DNA of 12,304 nucleotides. Origin: JAFAVZ01 sp036009105 (lineage in GTDB: Bacteria; Acidobacteriota; Thermoanaerobaculia; Gp7-AA8). Positions 1-7,058 of this stretch are shown in pieces. Made by a program: the position numbers and the translations under genes. The DNA is taken from contig DASYMJ010000313.1 in NCBI GenBank assembly GCA_036009105.1, forward strand, positions 1 to 12,304. Reading direction: 5' to 3'. The notes beneath the pieces were generated by a model. The model worked only from the letters and a program-made list of their open reading frames with translations. It was not told the origin of the DNA and ran no database searches. The number at the start of each line of letters is the position of its first letter. The stretch's first letter is position 1.

Positions 1-494
1 TGCACGATGGTCAACGCCTCTTTCTCTTCGATCGGAGTGTCGATGGTCACCGGCGCGGCGAGAGGCGGATCGACCACCGCGAGGTAGAACTTGCGGATGG
101 CCGACGTGGCAAACAGCTCCGACAGGCGCGCGGCTGCCGGCTGCGTACGGGCGAACAGCATGACACCGCTCGTTCCGGTGTCCAGGCGGTGCACCAGGTA
201 GATCGACCCGAAGCGGACGCGCATCAGCTCTTCGAGCGAGCGCCGATCGCGCTCCCGGGTGGGCTGGGTGGGCATGCCGGAAGGCTTGTCGACCGCGATC
301 CACTCCGCCGTCTCGCGCAGCACAGTGAGATCGACGAGGTCGATGATCACGATGCGGTCGCCGTCGAAGACCGGACGGGAGGCGATCGACACCGGCCGGT
401 CATTGACCAGCACGCGCCGCGCGGCGATCAGCTCGCGCGCCTTGCGCCGCGAGACCTCGGGAAAGCGCGCGGCGACGGCCTGATCGAGACGCAT
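1..494 (-). CDS. RluA-family pseudouridine synthase, 3' end cut by window edge
   Basis: The 164 visible residues start with an S4 RNA-binding domain (residues 1-50, beginning MRLDQAVAARF and including SRRKARELIAARRVLVN). The RluA/RsuA-type catalytic domain follows. The signature HRLDTGTSG lies at residues 102-110 and contains the expected catalytic Asp105; VDKPSGMPT (68-76) is the usual lead-in. Enzymes of this family isomerise specific uridines to pseudouridine in 23S rRNA or tRNA in the cytoplasm. Which uridine is modified (RluC/RluD/TruC type) cannot be told from this fragment. The ATG at 494 is chosen because the S4 domain begins directly after it. It lies 41 bases downstream of the recA stop on the same strand, separated by a strong hairpin, so it may be read through from recA or have its own promoter. 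The C-terminal part lies outside the window. Family assignment is firm, substrate unknown. Confidence 0.93.
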   Translation of the reverse strand, partial: MRLDQAVAARFPEVSRRKARELIAARRVLVNDRPVSIASRPVFDGDRIVIIDLVDLTVLRETAEWIAVDKPSGMPTQPTRERDRRSLEELMRVRFGSIYLVHRLDTGTSGVMLFARTQPAAARLSELFATSAIRKFYLAVVDPPLAAPVTIDTPIEEKEALTIV

Positions 495-502
495 GAACGG
501 AA

Positions 503-528
503 AGGGCCGGCTGGAGAGCCGGCCCTAC
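503..528 (-). repeat. GGGCCGGCT hairpin, copy 1 (recA-rluA spacer)
   Basis: A perfect 10-bp stem (503-512 with 517-526) closes a 4-base loop, CTCC on the minus strand. Read with recA, it begins about 12 bases after the stop codon and is preceded by ACGTA. It has only a three-T stretch after it, so it is a poor classical intrinsic terminator. The same stem with the same or a nearly identical loop recurs at 7777-7801 and 7820-7840, which makes it one copy of a dispersed repeat rather than a unique terminator. Inferred role: transcript 3'-end protection, attenuation between recA and the downstream synthase, or simply a mobile palindrome. Confidence 0.85.
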
Positions 529-535
529 GTTTCCA

Positions 536-1603
<1,068 letters not shown>

Positions 1604-1611
1604 TCTGCCTG

Positions 1612-1617
1612 CTCCTT
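1612..1617 (-). promoter_or_regulatory. recA ribosome-binding site
   Basis: AAGGAG on the minus strand, 8 bases before the recA ATG. It fixes the recA start and is among the best Shine-Dalgarno sites in the window; several neighbouring genes have none that can be recognised. Confidence 0.85.
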
Positions 1618-1719
1618 AATTGTGCGTTCTGCTGGTTGAGAGAGGTGTCCGGTTGGGGTCGACGCCGCAGGAGAGGCGAGGAGAAAGGTCGATCGGCGGA
1701 CATTCGAGTGGTGCAAAAG

Positions 1720-1749
1720 AGTGTACGCCGCCGATTTTTCGGGCGTCAA
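1720..1749 (-). promoter_or_regulatory. Probable sigma70-type recA promoter
   Basis: On the minus strand a -35 TTGACG (1744-1749) and a -10 TACACT (1720-1725) are separated by 18 bases. Five of six and four of six positions respectively match the TTGACA/TATAAT consensus. Transcription would start near 1712, leaving an untranslated leader of roughly 110 bases before recA. The location and orientation fit recA, and no other gene start lies nearby. This is a pattern match only. Confidence 0.6.
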
Positions 1750-1891
1750 GAAACGATGCATACCAAGGGTAGAAGGCCGACAAAACTCTACAAATCGTAG
1801 CGAGGCGAGGTGCTGTCATGACAACAACCGTTCGCCTCGCCGCGTTCCTCTTTTGCTCAGGAATGTAGCGCGCCGCGAGCCGGCACCGCTG
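1750..1891. other. Non-coding spacer with an inverted repeat, between udgX and recA
   Basis: Together with the recA leader and promoter, the gene-free stretch runs from 1604 to 1891 (288 bases). The only structure seen upstream of the promoter is a 9-bp perfect inverted repeat, GCGAGGCGA (1800-1808) against TCGCCTCGC (1832-1840). Its 23-base loop contains the 10-base palindrome TGTCATGACA (1816-1825 approximately). The repeat could fold in the 3' end of the udgX transcript and act as a weak terminator, but no T-run follows. It could alternatively be an operator upstream of recA. No RNA gene or small reading frame with coding character was recognised. Confidence 0.4.
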
Positions 1892-2506
1892 CTAGAGCAC
1901 GGCTTCGCGGATCTTCTTCAGATCGGCCACGAAGCGCGCCCGCTCCTCGTGGCGCGCCTCGTCGGTCGGCGCGCGGAGGATGGACGACGGATGGACGGTC
2001 GCGGTCACGTAGTCGGCAAGGTCCGAGACGACGCGCTGCCCGCGCTGGACCGAGACCTTGAACTTCGATCCGATCACCGCCTGGGCCGCGGTGGCGCCGA
2101 GGCAGACGATCGCGCGCGGCTTGATCAGGCGGATCTCGGCGTCTAGCCAGGGACGGCAGGCGGTGATCTCCTCGCCGTTCGGCTTCTTGTGGATGCGCCG
2201 CTTGCCGCGCGGCTCCCACTTGAAGTGCTTCACCACGTTGGTCAGGTAGACCTGCTTGCGGTCGATGCCAGCCTCTTCGAGGGCCTTGTCCAGCAGCGCG
2301 CCGGCCGGACCGACGAACGGCCGCCCGGCGAGGTCTTCCTTATCGCCCGGCTGCTCGCCGATGAACATCACCACCGCCTTCGCCGGCCCCTCGCCGAACA
2401 CGGTCTGCGTGCCGATTCGCCAGAGGTCGCAGGCCTTGCACTCCGCGGAGGCGTCGCGGAGCTTGGGAAGGCTGGGGCGGGGCGGGATGTAGGCTTCGGC
2501 GGTCAT
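1892..2506 (-). CDS. udgX: UdgX-type uracil-DNA glycosylase / uracil-DNA cross-linking protein
   Basis: This 204-residue protein belongs to the Fe-S uracil-DNA glycosylases. Cysteines at 23 and 26 (CKAC), 117 (ACRPWL) and 135 (IVCLGA) fit the four [4Fe-4S] ligands of this superfamily. Motif A is GEQPGD (50-55) followed by KEDLAGRPFVGPAG, and motif B is HPSSILR (172-178). The decisive feature is KRRIH at 102-106. In mycobacterial UdgX the histidine of this motif attacks the sugar after uracil excision and leaves the protein covalently bound to DNA; His106 would be its equivalent. Predicted role: tight capture of uracil-containing DNA, probably handed on to RecA-linked repair, which makes the nearby recA suggestive. 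The start at 2506 is chosen because the family begins shortly before the CxxC; longer in-frame reading crosses a repeat and the upstream ligase gene. Ribosome-binding site is weak. A palindromic repeat ends only 8 bases upstream of the start. Confidence 0.93.
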   Translation of the reverse strand: MTAEAYIPPRPSLPKLRDASAECKACDLWRIGTQTVFGEGPAKAVVMFIGEQPGDKEDLAGRPFVGPAGALLDKALEEAGIDRKQVYLTNVVKHFKWEPRGKRRIHKKPNGEEITACRPWLDAEIRLIKPRAIVCLGATAAQAVIGSKFKVSVQRGQRVVSDLADYVTATVHPSSILRAPTDEARHEERARFVADLKKIREAVL

Positions 2507-2514
2507 GGCAGCAG

Positions 2515-2600
2515 TGTCATCCTGAGCCCCGCAGAGGGCGAATGGATCTCCTCGTGCTTGCCGCAAGATCCGTTCGGCGTCTACGCGCCTCAGGATGACA
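2515..2600. repeat. TGTCATCCTGAG long inverted repeat, copy A
   Basis: An 86-base element. Its 12-base ends, TGTCATCCTGAG (2515-2526) and CTCAGGATGACA (2589-2600), are perfect inverted repeats. A second, inner pair of arms, CGAATGGATCT (2539-2549) and AGATCCGTTCG (2566-2576), matches at 10 of 11 positions. A related element lies at 10633-10734. The right end overlaps the last codons of the upstream ligase gene and supplies its TGA stop. The element carries no gene and looks like a small non-autonomous palindromic repeat (REP/MITE-like). In the ligase-udgX transcript it would fold into a long hairpin just before the udgX start. Confidence 0.85.
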
Positions 2601-3792
2601 AGGAGAGTGCAACGCTCGATCCCACCCAGTCGAACTGCTTGTTGAAGTCCACGCCGAGCATCTTGCCGCGGGAGAGGCGCACCAGGTTCTGGGCCAGGAT
2701 CGGCCGCGGCTCGTCGTCCGGGCGGAGGAACATCATCCGGATCTCCACCTTCACGCCGGGGCCGCCGTCCGCGGCCTGCAGCGCCGGCGCGTACTCGATC
2801 TTCTCCTGCACGCACCAGCCGTGGCGCTCGGTCTCCGGGATGGCTTCCAGGTCGGCCGCGGTCGGTTCGACGTTCACCCCCGCGCCGGCAAAGGAGAAGA
2901 GCGGCTTCAACACGTAGCGCGCGGTGAAGTCCTCCGGCACGCCGTCCAGCTCGGAGACGAACGTCGCTTTCGGCACGGAAGGATGATCGAGGAACGGCAG
3001 GGAGTACTTTGACCAGACCCAGTACCAGTTCGGGTGCGGCGCCCACTCCACGTCCAGCTCCTCGCGGTAGTCGAACGGCAGCTCCGTGCCTTTCCTGGCG
3101 AGCTCGTCGAAGACCACCCGGTTGTAGATGCGGCGCACGCGCGTGTTGCCGCGGAAGAGCTGCTTGCCGCGCCTGGTGAGGGCGGTCGGATCGACGGCCT
3201 CGACGCCGAACAGCAGCTTCGTCGCCGCGAAGTCGGGATACGTCTTCTGCCGCGGCGGGTCGAGATCCATGAGGATGACTTCCGCCGGATCGTGCTCGCC
3301 GACGATGGTCCGCCGGGTCAGCTCCAGGAACGAGTCGCGGTTCAAGCCGGAGTACCAGCACGACCAGTCGCGGTCGAGGCCGGGCATGCCGGCCAGCGTC
3401 TCCCGCCACACATCGCGCTGCACGCATTGCATGGAGGTGAGGGAGGGGAAGCCCTGCAGCTCGATCAGCTTCGGCACGAAGCGGTCGCCCTCGCGCACCA
3501 CGGCGAAGTCGACCTGGGTGAAGTTCGGCAACGCGTCCATGCCCGGCGTGTTCCACCGCTCCGGAATGGCGCGTCTCATCTGCTCCATCCGCGCGGGATC
3601 GGACAGCTGCGCGACGATGGCCCGCGCGCTCTCCACCAGCTGCGCCTTGAAGTGATCCGGCAGGAAGAGCGGCGACTCGGCCAGGCGGAACTCGAACTCC
3701 GAGTCGAGGCGGCGGCAGAGCTCGCGCTGGTACCAATGGTAGCGCTCGGGCGTGAACTGCTCGTTGAAGAGCGGCCGGAAGCGCGGATCCAT
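2590..3792 (-). CDS. Divergent ATP-grasp-like amide/peptide ligase (probably circularly permuted)
   Basis: This 400-residue soluble protein has no signal peptide or membrane segment. The central PKLIELQGFPSL (107-118) and RRIYNRVVFDEL (220-231) resemble motifs of glutathionylspermidine-synthase-like and circularly permuted ATP-grasp proteins. The later YVLKPLFSFAGAGV (293-306), WCVQEKIEY (326-334) and VKVEIRMMFL (347-356) look like the ATP-binding lysine loop, the hinge and the catalytic arginine region of an ATP-grasp fold. The inferred activity is ATP-dependent joining of a carboxylate to an amine; substrates are unknown. The ATG at 3792 overlaps the upstream amidotransferase stop (TGATG), which implies translational coupling and possibly a working complex. 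The last residues (SLSS) and the TGA stop lie in the palindromic repeat 2515-2600, so the native C-terminus may have been trimmed or replaced. The fold assignment is by motif likeness only; the gene itself is certain. Confidence 0.8.
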   Translation of the reverse strand: MDPRFRPLFNEQFTPERYHWYQRELCRRLDSEFEFRLAESPLFLPDHFKAQLVESARAIVAQLSDPARMEQMRRAIPERWNTPGMDALPNFTQVDFAVVREGDRFVPKLIELQGFPSLTSMQCVQRDVWRETLAGMPGLDRDWSCWYSGLNRDSFLELTRRTIVGEHDPAEVILMDLDPPRQKTYPDFAATKLLFGVEAVDPTALTRRGKQLFRGNTRVRRIYNRVVFDELARKGTELPFDYREELDVEWAPHPNWYWVWSKYSLPFLDHPSVPKATFVSELDGVPEDFTARYVLKPLFSFAGAGVNVEPTAADLEAIPETERHGWCVQEKIEYAPALQAADGGPGVKVEIRMMFLRPDDEPRPILAQNLVRLSRGKMLGVDFNKQFDWVGSSVALSLSS

Positions 3793-4760
3793 CAGCCCGC
3801 CCGCTCGCGGAGCAGCCGCTGGAGGTGGAAGCGCAGCGGCGCGAGCAGCATGTACTGCGAGGTCAGGCGGCTCTGGCGGACGTTCTCGCCTGTCATCTCG
3901 TTCTCCAGCGTGTGCAGCCGCTCCTCGTACCACTTGCGGGAGACCTCGCCGTGCTGCCACTTCTCCTCGACCACGGCCATGACGTGCTCCCGGTCGATGA
4001 TCTCCGGATGGTGATTCACGCCGTAGACGCGCGGCATCTCGCCCAGGCGGGCGAATTCGGCGGTGGTGATGGCGTCGCTGCCTTCGTGCTCGAACGCGAT
4101 CGGCGTGGAGCTGCCGCCGTCGAAGGCGAGATCGAACAGGCGGTTGTCGACCACCCGGAAGCGGCGCCCGTCCGGCAGCTCGCCGGCGAAGCGGGCGAAC
4201 CAGGGATGATCGTTCGCAGCCGTGGTCAGCGTGTTCAGCGGCATGCCTTCGCTCTTCGCCTCGCGCAGGCGCGGATGCGCGGCGCCCGACCAGCGGCACA
4301 TCAGGCCGAAGGAGTGGCAGATGCCGATCAGCGCCGCCTTGGGATGAGCGACGATGTCGTCGAAGAGCCGGAACAGCGGCGCTTCCCACGCATCGGTTTC
4401 GTTGATGCCCTGGGAGAACTCGCGCTGCCCGTCGTTCTCGCGCGGATCGAGATGGCCGGGGCCGCCGGTGCCGATGTAGAGCTGATAGCGGCCGTTCGGC
4501 GCGTCGGGAAGCATGAGCTTGCGGCGCACATCGAACGAGAGCGCGCGCACCTTGAGGTCGGCCTCGCGCAGCTCATCCCGCAGCTCTTCGGCCGCTTCGA
4601 GCACGGCGTGCACGAGCGAGTCGTGGCCGACGTTCGGCCACGAGTGGTTCATGTCCAGGATGGCGATGTCGATGCGGTCCCGCCGCGCTTCGGGCACGGA
4701 GTCCTCGAGGCGAACGTACTCGAAGAACTCGTGGGGCTGATGAATGTCTCGTCTTTGCAT
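3792..4760 (-). CDS. Class I glutamine amidotransferase-like protein
   Basis: This 322-residue protein has a triad-type class I amidotransferase (GuaA/CarA-like) fold by motif. IAILDMNHSWPN (32-43) opens the domain and YIGTGGPGHLDP (95-106) matches the oxyanion strand. GICHSFG (146-152) carries the nucleophile Cys148. GVNHHPE (247-253) supplies His251 and Glu253 in the usual HPE arrangement. The canonical GxCxG elbow has serine (Ser150) in place of its second glycine. About 60 C-terminal residues (from 260) extend beyond the core and are helical and charged. The family normally hydrolyses glutamine to give ammonia for a partner synthase; some relatives instead cleave gamma-glutamyl bonds. Coupling by overlap to the following ATP-grasp-like gene suggests a synthase/amidotransferase pair. 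Start: ATG at 4760, with only a weak GGTAA-like ribosome-binding site. An 88-base spacer containing a repeat separates it from the upstream YbdK homologue. Confidence 0.87.
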   Translation of the reverse strand: MQRRDIHQPHEFFEYVRLEDSVPEARRDRIDIAILDMNHSWPNVGHDSLVHAVLEAAEELRDELREADLKVRALSFDVRRKLMLPDAPNGRYQLYIGTGGPGHLDPRENDGQREFSQGINETDAWEAPLFRLFDDIVAHPKAALIGICHSFGLMCRWSGAAHPRLREAKSEGMPLNTLTTAANDHPWFARFAGELPDGRRFRVVDNRLFDLAFDGGSSTPIAFEHEGSDAITTAEFARLGEMPRVYGVNHHPEIIDREHVMAVVEEKWQHGEVSRKWYEERLHTLENEMTGENVRQSRLTSQYMLLAPLRFHLQRLLRERAG

Positions 4761-4769
4761 GAATTACCA

Positions 4770-4842
4770 AACGATGAACGATGAAGGATGAACGATGAAC
4801 AAAAGCGCGGCACGCCCGTTCATCGTTCCGCGTTCATCCTTC
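4770..4842. repeat. GATGAAC-type repeat with inverted arms
   Basis: The left part is built of near-tandem copies of AACGATGAAC and AAGGATGAAC (4770-4800). The right part reads GTTCATCGTT (4818-4827) and GTTCATCCTT (4832-4841), the inverted complements. A hairpin with a 10-bp core (4791-4800 with 4818-4827, 17-base loop) can form, extended by AAGGATG (4784-4790) with CATCCTT (4835-4841). The element fills the gap between the YbdK homologue and the amidotransferase gene and carries no coding sequence. It would sit in the middle of the operon transcript, with possible effects on mRNA stability or polarity. Confidence 0.8.
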
Positions 4843-4848
4843 CCCGTT

Positions 4849-5955
4849 TCAAAGTCCGTGCTCGGTTTCGTCCATGATGTAGTCGACCACCTTGCGCAGG
4901 TCCTTCGTCTCCTCATAGACCTCGAGCTGCCGGTCCGCGCCGGTCCGGTGGCGCATGATCTCCCGCGCGTAGTAGACCTCCTTGCGGGAGCCGAGCTCGT
5001 CCACGACATCGTCCACGAAGCTGAGCAGCTCGTCGAGCAGCTGCCCGAACGGCACCTCTTCGCTGCGGCCGAAGTCGATCAGCTTGCCGTCGATGCCGAA
5101 GCGCGCCGCGCGAGACTTGTTCTCCGTCAGCAGCGACTTGCGGTAAAGCCGCCATCCCATGTTCTGCGCGTAGAGCTTGTAGAGCTTGACGGTGACGGCC
5201 TGGAAGAGGGCGGCGAAGCAGATGGTCTCGTCCACGCGCAGCGGCACGTCGCAGATGCGGTACTCCAGGGTGGGGAAGAACGGATGGGGGCGGACGTCCC
5301 ACCAGATCTTCTTCGCGTTGTCGATGCAGCGCGTGCGGATGAGCAGCTGCACGTACTCGTCGTACTCGCTCCAGCCGCGGAAGCTGTCCGGCAGGCCGGT
5401 GCGGGGGAAGCGCTCGAAGACCTTGGCCCGGTAGCTCTTCCAGCCGGTGTTGTGCCCGCACCAGAACGGCGAGTTGGTGGAGAGGGCGAAGATGTGGGGG
5501 AGGAAGTAGCGCGCCGCGTTCATGATGGCGATGCGCGTCTCGTTGTCCTCGATGGCCACGTGCACGTGCAGGCCGAAGATGAGGTTCGCCCGCGCCACCA
5601 TCTGCAGGTCGTACAGGATCTGGTCGTAACGGGCCGCGGGCGTCATCGGGACGTTCGACCAGTGGGAGATGGGATGTGTTCCGGCGGCGGCGATGCGCAA
5701 GCCGTTCTCGCGCAGCAGCCGGGAGATCTCCCCGCGCAGCCGCGTCACCTCCCGCCGCGCCTCGGCGATGTCGCGGCAGATCGGAGTGCCGACCTCGATC
5801 ACCGGGTCGTGCATCTCCCGCTTGATCTCTTCCTTCAGCCGCTTCTCTCCCTCCGCGAACAACTCCGCGATGTGCGACTTGAGCTCCCGTGACTCCGGGT
5901 CGATGACCTGGAACTCTTCCTCGATGCCGAGCGTGAAGGATGGTTGTGGAGGCAT
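4849..5955 (-). CDS. YbdK-type carboxylate-amine ligase (GCS2 family)
   Basis: This 368-residue protein is a full-length member of the second glutamate-cysteine ligase family (YbdK-like, glutamine-synthetase-like fold). LGIEEEFQVID (9-19) is the N-terminal metal/ATP-binding signature. AGTHPISHWS (91-100), FGLHVHVAIED (127-137), NTGWKSYRAKVFERFPRTGLP (169-189) and WWDVRPHPFFPTLEYRICD (218-236) are the other diagnostic blocks. Such proteins join glutamate or another carboxylate to an amine using ATP; E. coli YbdK has weak gamma-glutamylcysteine activity but the true substrate in most bacteria is unknown. It starts 7 bases after the upstream ATP-grasp gene ends, so the two are surely one transcript. 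No good Shine-Dalgarno precedes the ATG at 5955, consistent with translational coupling. Its presence beside two ATP-grasp genes argues against simple glutathione synthesis. Confidence 0.95.
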   Translation of the reverse strand: MPPQPSFTLGIEEEFQVIDPESRELKSHIAELFAEGEKRLKEEIKREMHDPVIEVGTPICRDIAEARREVTRLRGEISRLLRENGLRIAAAGTHPISHWSNVPMTPAARYDQILYDLQMVARANLIFGLHVHVAIEDNETRIAIMNAARYFLPHIFALSTNSPFWCGHNTGWKSYRAKVFERFPRTGLPDSFRGWSEYDEYVQLLIRTRCIDNAKKIWWDVRPHPFFPTLEYRICDVPLRVDETICFAALFQAVTVKLYKLYAQNMGWRLYRKSLLTENKSRAARFGIDGKLIDFGRSEEVPFGQLLDELLSFVDDVVDELGSRKEVYYAREIMRHRTGADRQLEVYEETKDLRKVVDYIMDETEHGL

Positions 5956-5962
5956 GGCGGCA

Positions 5963-6922
5963 TTATGCCAGCGGCTGCGTCGGGTCCTTGGCGGTATTCA
6001 CGACCGAGGGCCAGGTGCCGGTCAGCTCGAGAGCCTTTCCTCCCGTCACGATCTCGATCAGGATCTCGGCCATGTTCGCCACCATCCAGTCGAAGTTCTC
6101 TTTGCCGACGGAGTGCACGTCGGCGTCCGGCGCGCAGTTCATGAAGTCGATGGCGTACGGGATCCCGCCGCGCACCGCGAACTCCACCGTGTTCATGTCG
6201 TAGCCGAGGCCTTCGCAGAGGGCGACCGCATCGCGGTGCATGCGCGCCTCGAGCTCGGGCGGGGTGTGGTAGTTGGCCACGTAGCGCAGGTGGTGCGGCT
6301 GCTTGGGGTCGTACATCATGATCCGCACACGCTTGCGCCCCAGCACGTAACAGCGGTAGTACGACTCGAACTCGATGGCTTCCTGGGCCATCATGGCCAG
6401 ATCGCGCGTCTGGTCGTAGGCGGCGAAGAACTCCTGCGGGTCGTCGACCTTGTACACGTCCTTCCAGCCGCCGCCGTAGGCCGGCTTCATGAAGATCGGC
6501 CAGCCGAGGTAGTGGAAGACCTCGTCCCAGTCCACCCATTTCATGTTCCGGAACGACTTCGCCTCGGTGTTGGGCGGGAACTGCTTGTGCGGCAGCAGGA
6601 CCGTGCGCGGCACGGCCACCCCGGCGGCGCGGGCGACGTAGTTGTCGAAGAACTTGTCGTCGGCCGACCACCAGAAGGGGTTGTTGACGACCTTCACGCC
6701 GCTCGCCGCGGCGCATTTCAGGTAGGTGCGGTAGAACGGCACCTCGTGGCTGATGCGGTCGAGGATGAGGTCATAGGGAAAGACGCCGTCGTCCTTCACG
6801 GCGGAGATCTCCGCCGGCGCCCCTTCCACCTGCTCCCCTCCCCGCTCGTTGATGGCGTTGATGAGCGCCCAGGGAAACGTGTCTTCCATCCCGAAGAGAA
6901 TGCCGATCCGCTTCTTTCGCAT
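5963..6922 (-). CDS. ATP-grasp ligase (RimK / D-Ala-D-Ala-ligase-like)
   Basis: This 319-residue soluble protein has ATP-grasp domain order. A pre-ATP-grasp domain begins RKKRIGILFGMEDTFPWALI (2-21). The ATP-binding lysine loop is IFMKPAYGGGWKDVYK (143-158, Lys146), and a hinge region lies around MAQEAIEFESYYRCYVLG (178-195). The metal-binding end is NTVEFAVRGGIPYAIDFMNC (244-263), with Glu247, Asp259 and Asn262 in the expected pattern. It should activate a carboxylate as acyl phosphate and couple it to an amine; substrates cannot be read from the sequence. It is the first gene of the minus-strand ligase operon. The ATG at 6922 has no Shine-Dalgarno; a possible promoter ends 10 bases upstream, so the transcript may be leaderless. 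The divergent neighbour is the esterase at 7059. Confidence 0.9.
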   Translation of the reverse strand: MRKKRIGILFGMEDTFPWALINAINERGGEQVEGAPAEISAVKDDGVFPYDLILDRISHEVPFYRTYLKCAAASGVKVVNNPFWWSADDKFFDNYVARAAGVAVPRTVLLPHKQFPPNTEAKSFRNMKWVDWDEVFHYLGWPIFMKPAYGGGWKDVYKVDDPQEFFAAYDQTRDLAMMAQEAIEFESYYRCYVLGRKRVRIMMYDPKQPHHLRYVANYHTPPELEARMHRDAVALCEGLGYDMNTVEFAVRGGIPYAIDFMNCAPDADVHSVGKENFDWMVANMAEILIEIVTGGKALELTGTWPSVVNTAKDPTQPLA

Positions 6923-6932
6923 AGGGGCGGAT

Positions 6933-6960
6933 CGTATAGAATCCGGGCGGTTGGGGGCAA
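6933..6960 (-). promoter_or_regulatory. Possible promoter of the ligase operon, leaderless arrangement
   Basis: On the minus strand TTGCCC (6955-6960) and TATACG (6933-6938) are 16 bases apart, and the ATG follows the -10 element after 10 bases. A start 6-9 bases below the -10 would leave 1-4 bases of leader or none. The absence of any ribosome-binding site agrees with this. Match quality is moderate (four of six at each element). Confidence 0.45.
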
Positions 6961-6966
6961 ATAAGG

Positions 6967-7058
6967 AAATTGAAAATTGAAAATTGAAAATTGAAAGAGC
7001 AAGGCTTAAAGAGCACGATTAATCGTCTTTCAATTTTCAATTTCTAATTTTCAATTTT
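6967..7058. repeat. AT-rich AAAATTG inverted repeat in the divergent spacer
   Basis: The left arm is a 7-base tandem (AAAATTG, about four units, 6967-6996). The right arm is the inverted complement, with a perfect 17-bp pairing between 6981-6997 and 7027-7043 plus a second interrupted copy (7044-7058). The loop contains a 12-base palindrome ACGATTAATCGT (7015-7026). The stretch is strikingly AT-rich against the surrounding GC-rich genes and ends directly at the ATG of the esterase gene. It fills most of the 136-base spacer between the divergent ligase operon and the esterase, so it must overlap or replace the esterase promoter and leader. Confidence 0.85.

Noticed and set aside
503..528. Classical rho-independent terminator after recA
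   Set aside because: The stem is strong, but only three T residues follow, and the same sequence recurs twice elsewhere; recorded as a repeat, with termination left open.
1892..3736. A single 614-residue reading frame joining udgX to an N-terminal extension
   Set aside because: The extension beyond 2506 reads the ligase gene out of frame, crosses the palindromic repeat and has arginine/proline/alanine-rich shadow composition. The UdgX fold begins at the ATG at 2506.
3793..4389. N-terminal extension of the divergent ATP-grasp-like protein to 599 residues
   Set aside because: It overlaps the well-supported amidotransferase in another frame and has low-complexity shadow composition. The ATG at 3792 in the TGATG overlap is far more likely.
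4770..4842. CRISPR-like array
   Set aside because: Units are short, nearly contiguous and arranged as inverted arms, with no regular unique spacers and no cas genes.
4849..6922. Glutathione biosynthesis pair (gshA-like plus gshB-like)
   Set aside because: The YbdK homologue is of the GCS2 type with uncertain activity, the ATP-grasp lacks clear GshB signatures, and the extra ligase, amidotransferase and esterase are unexplained by glutathione synthesis.
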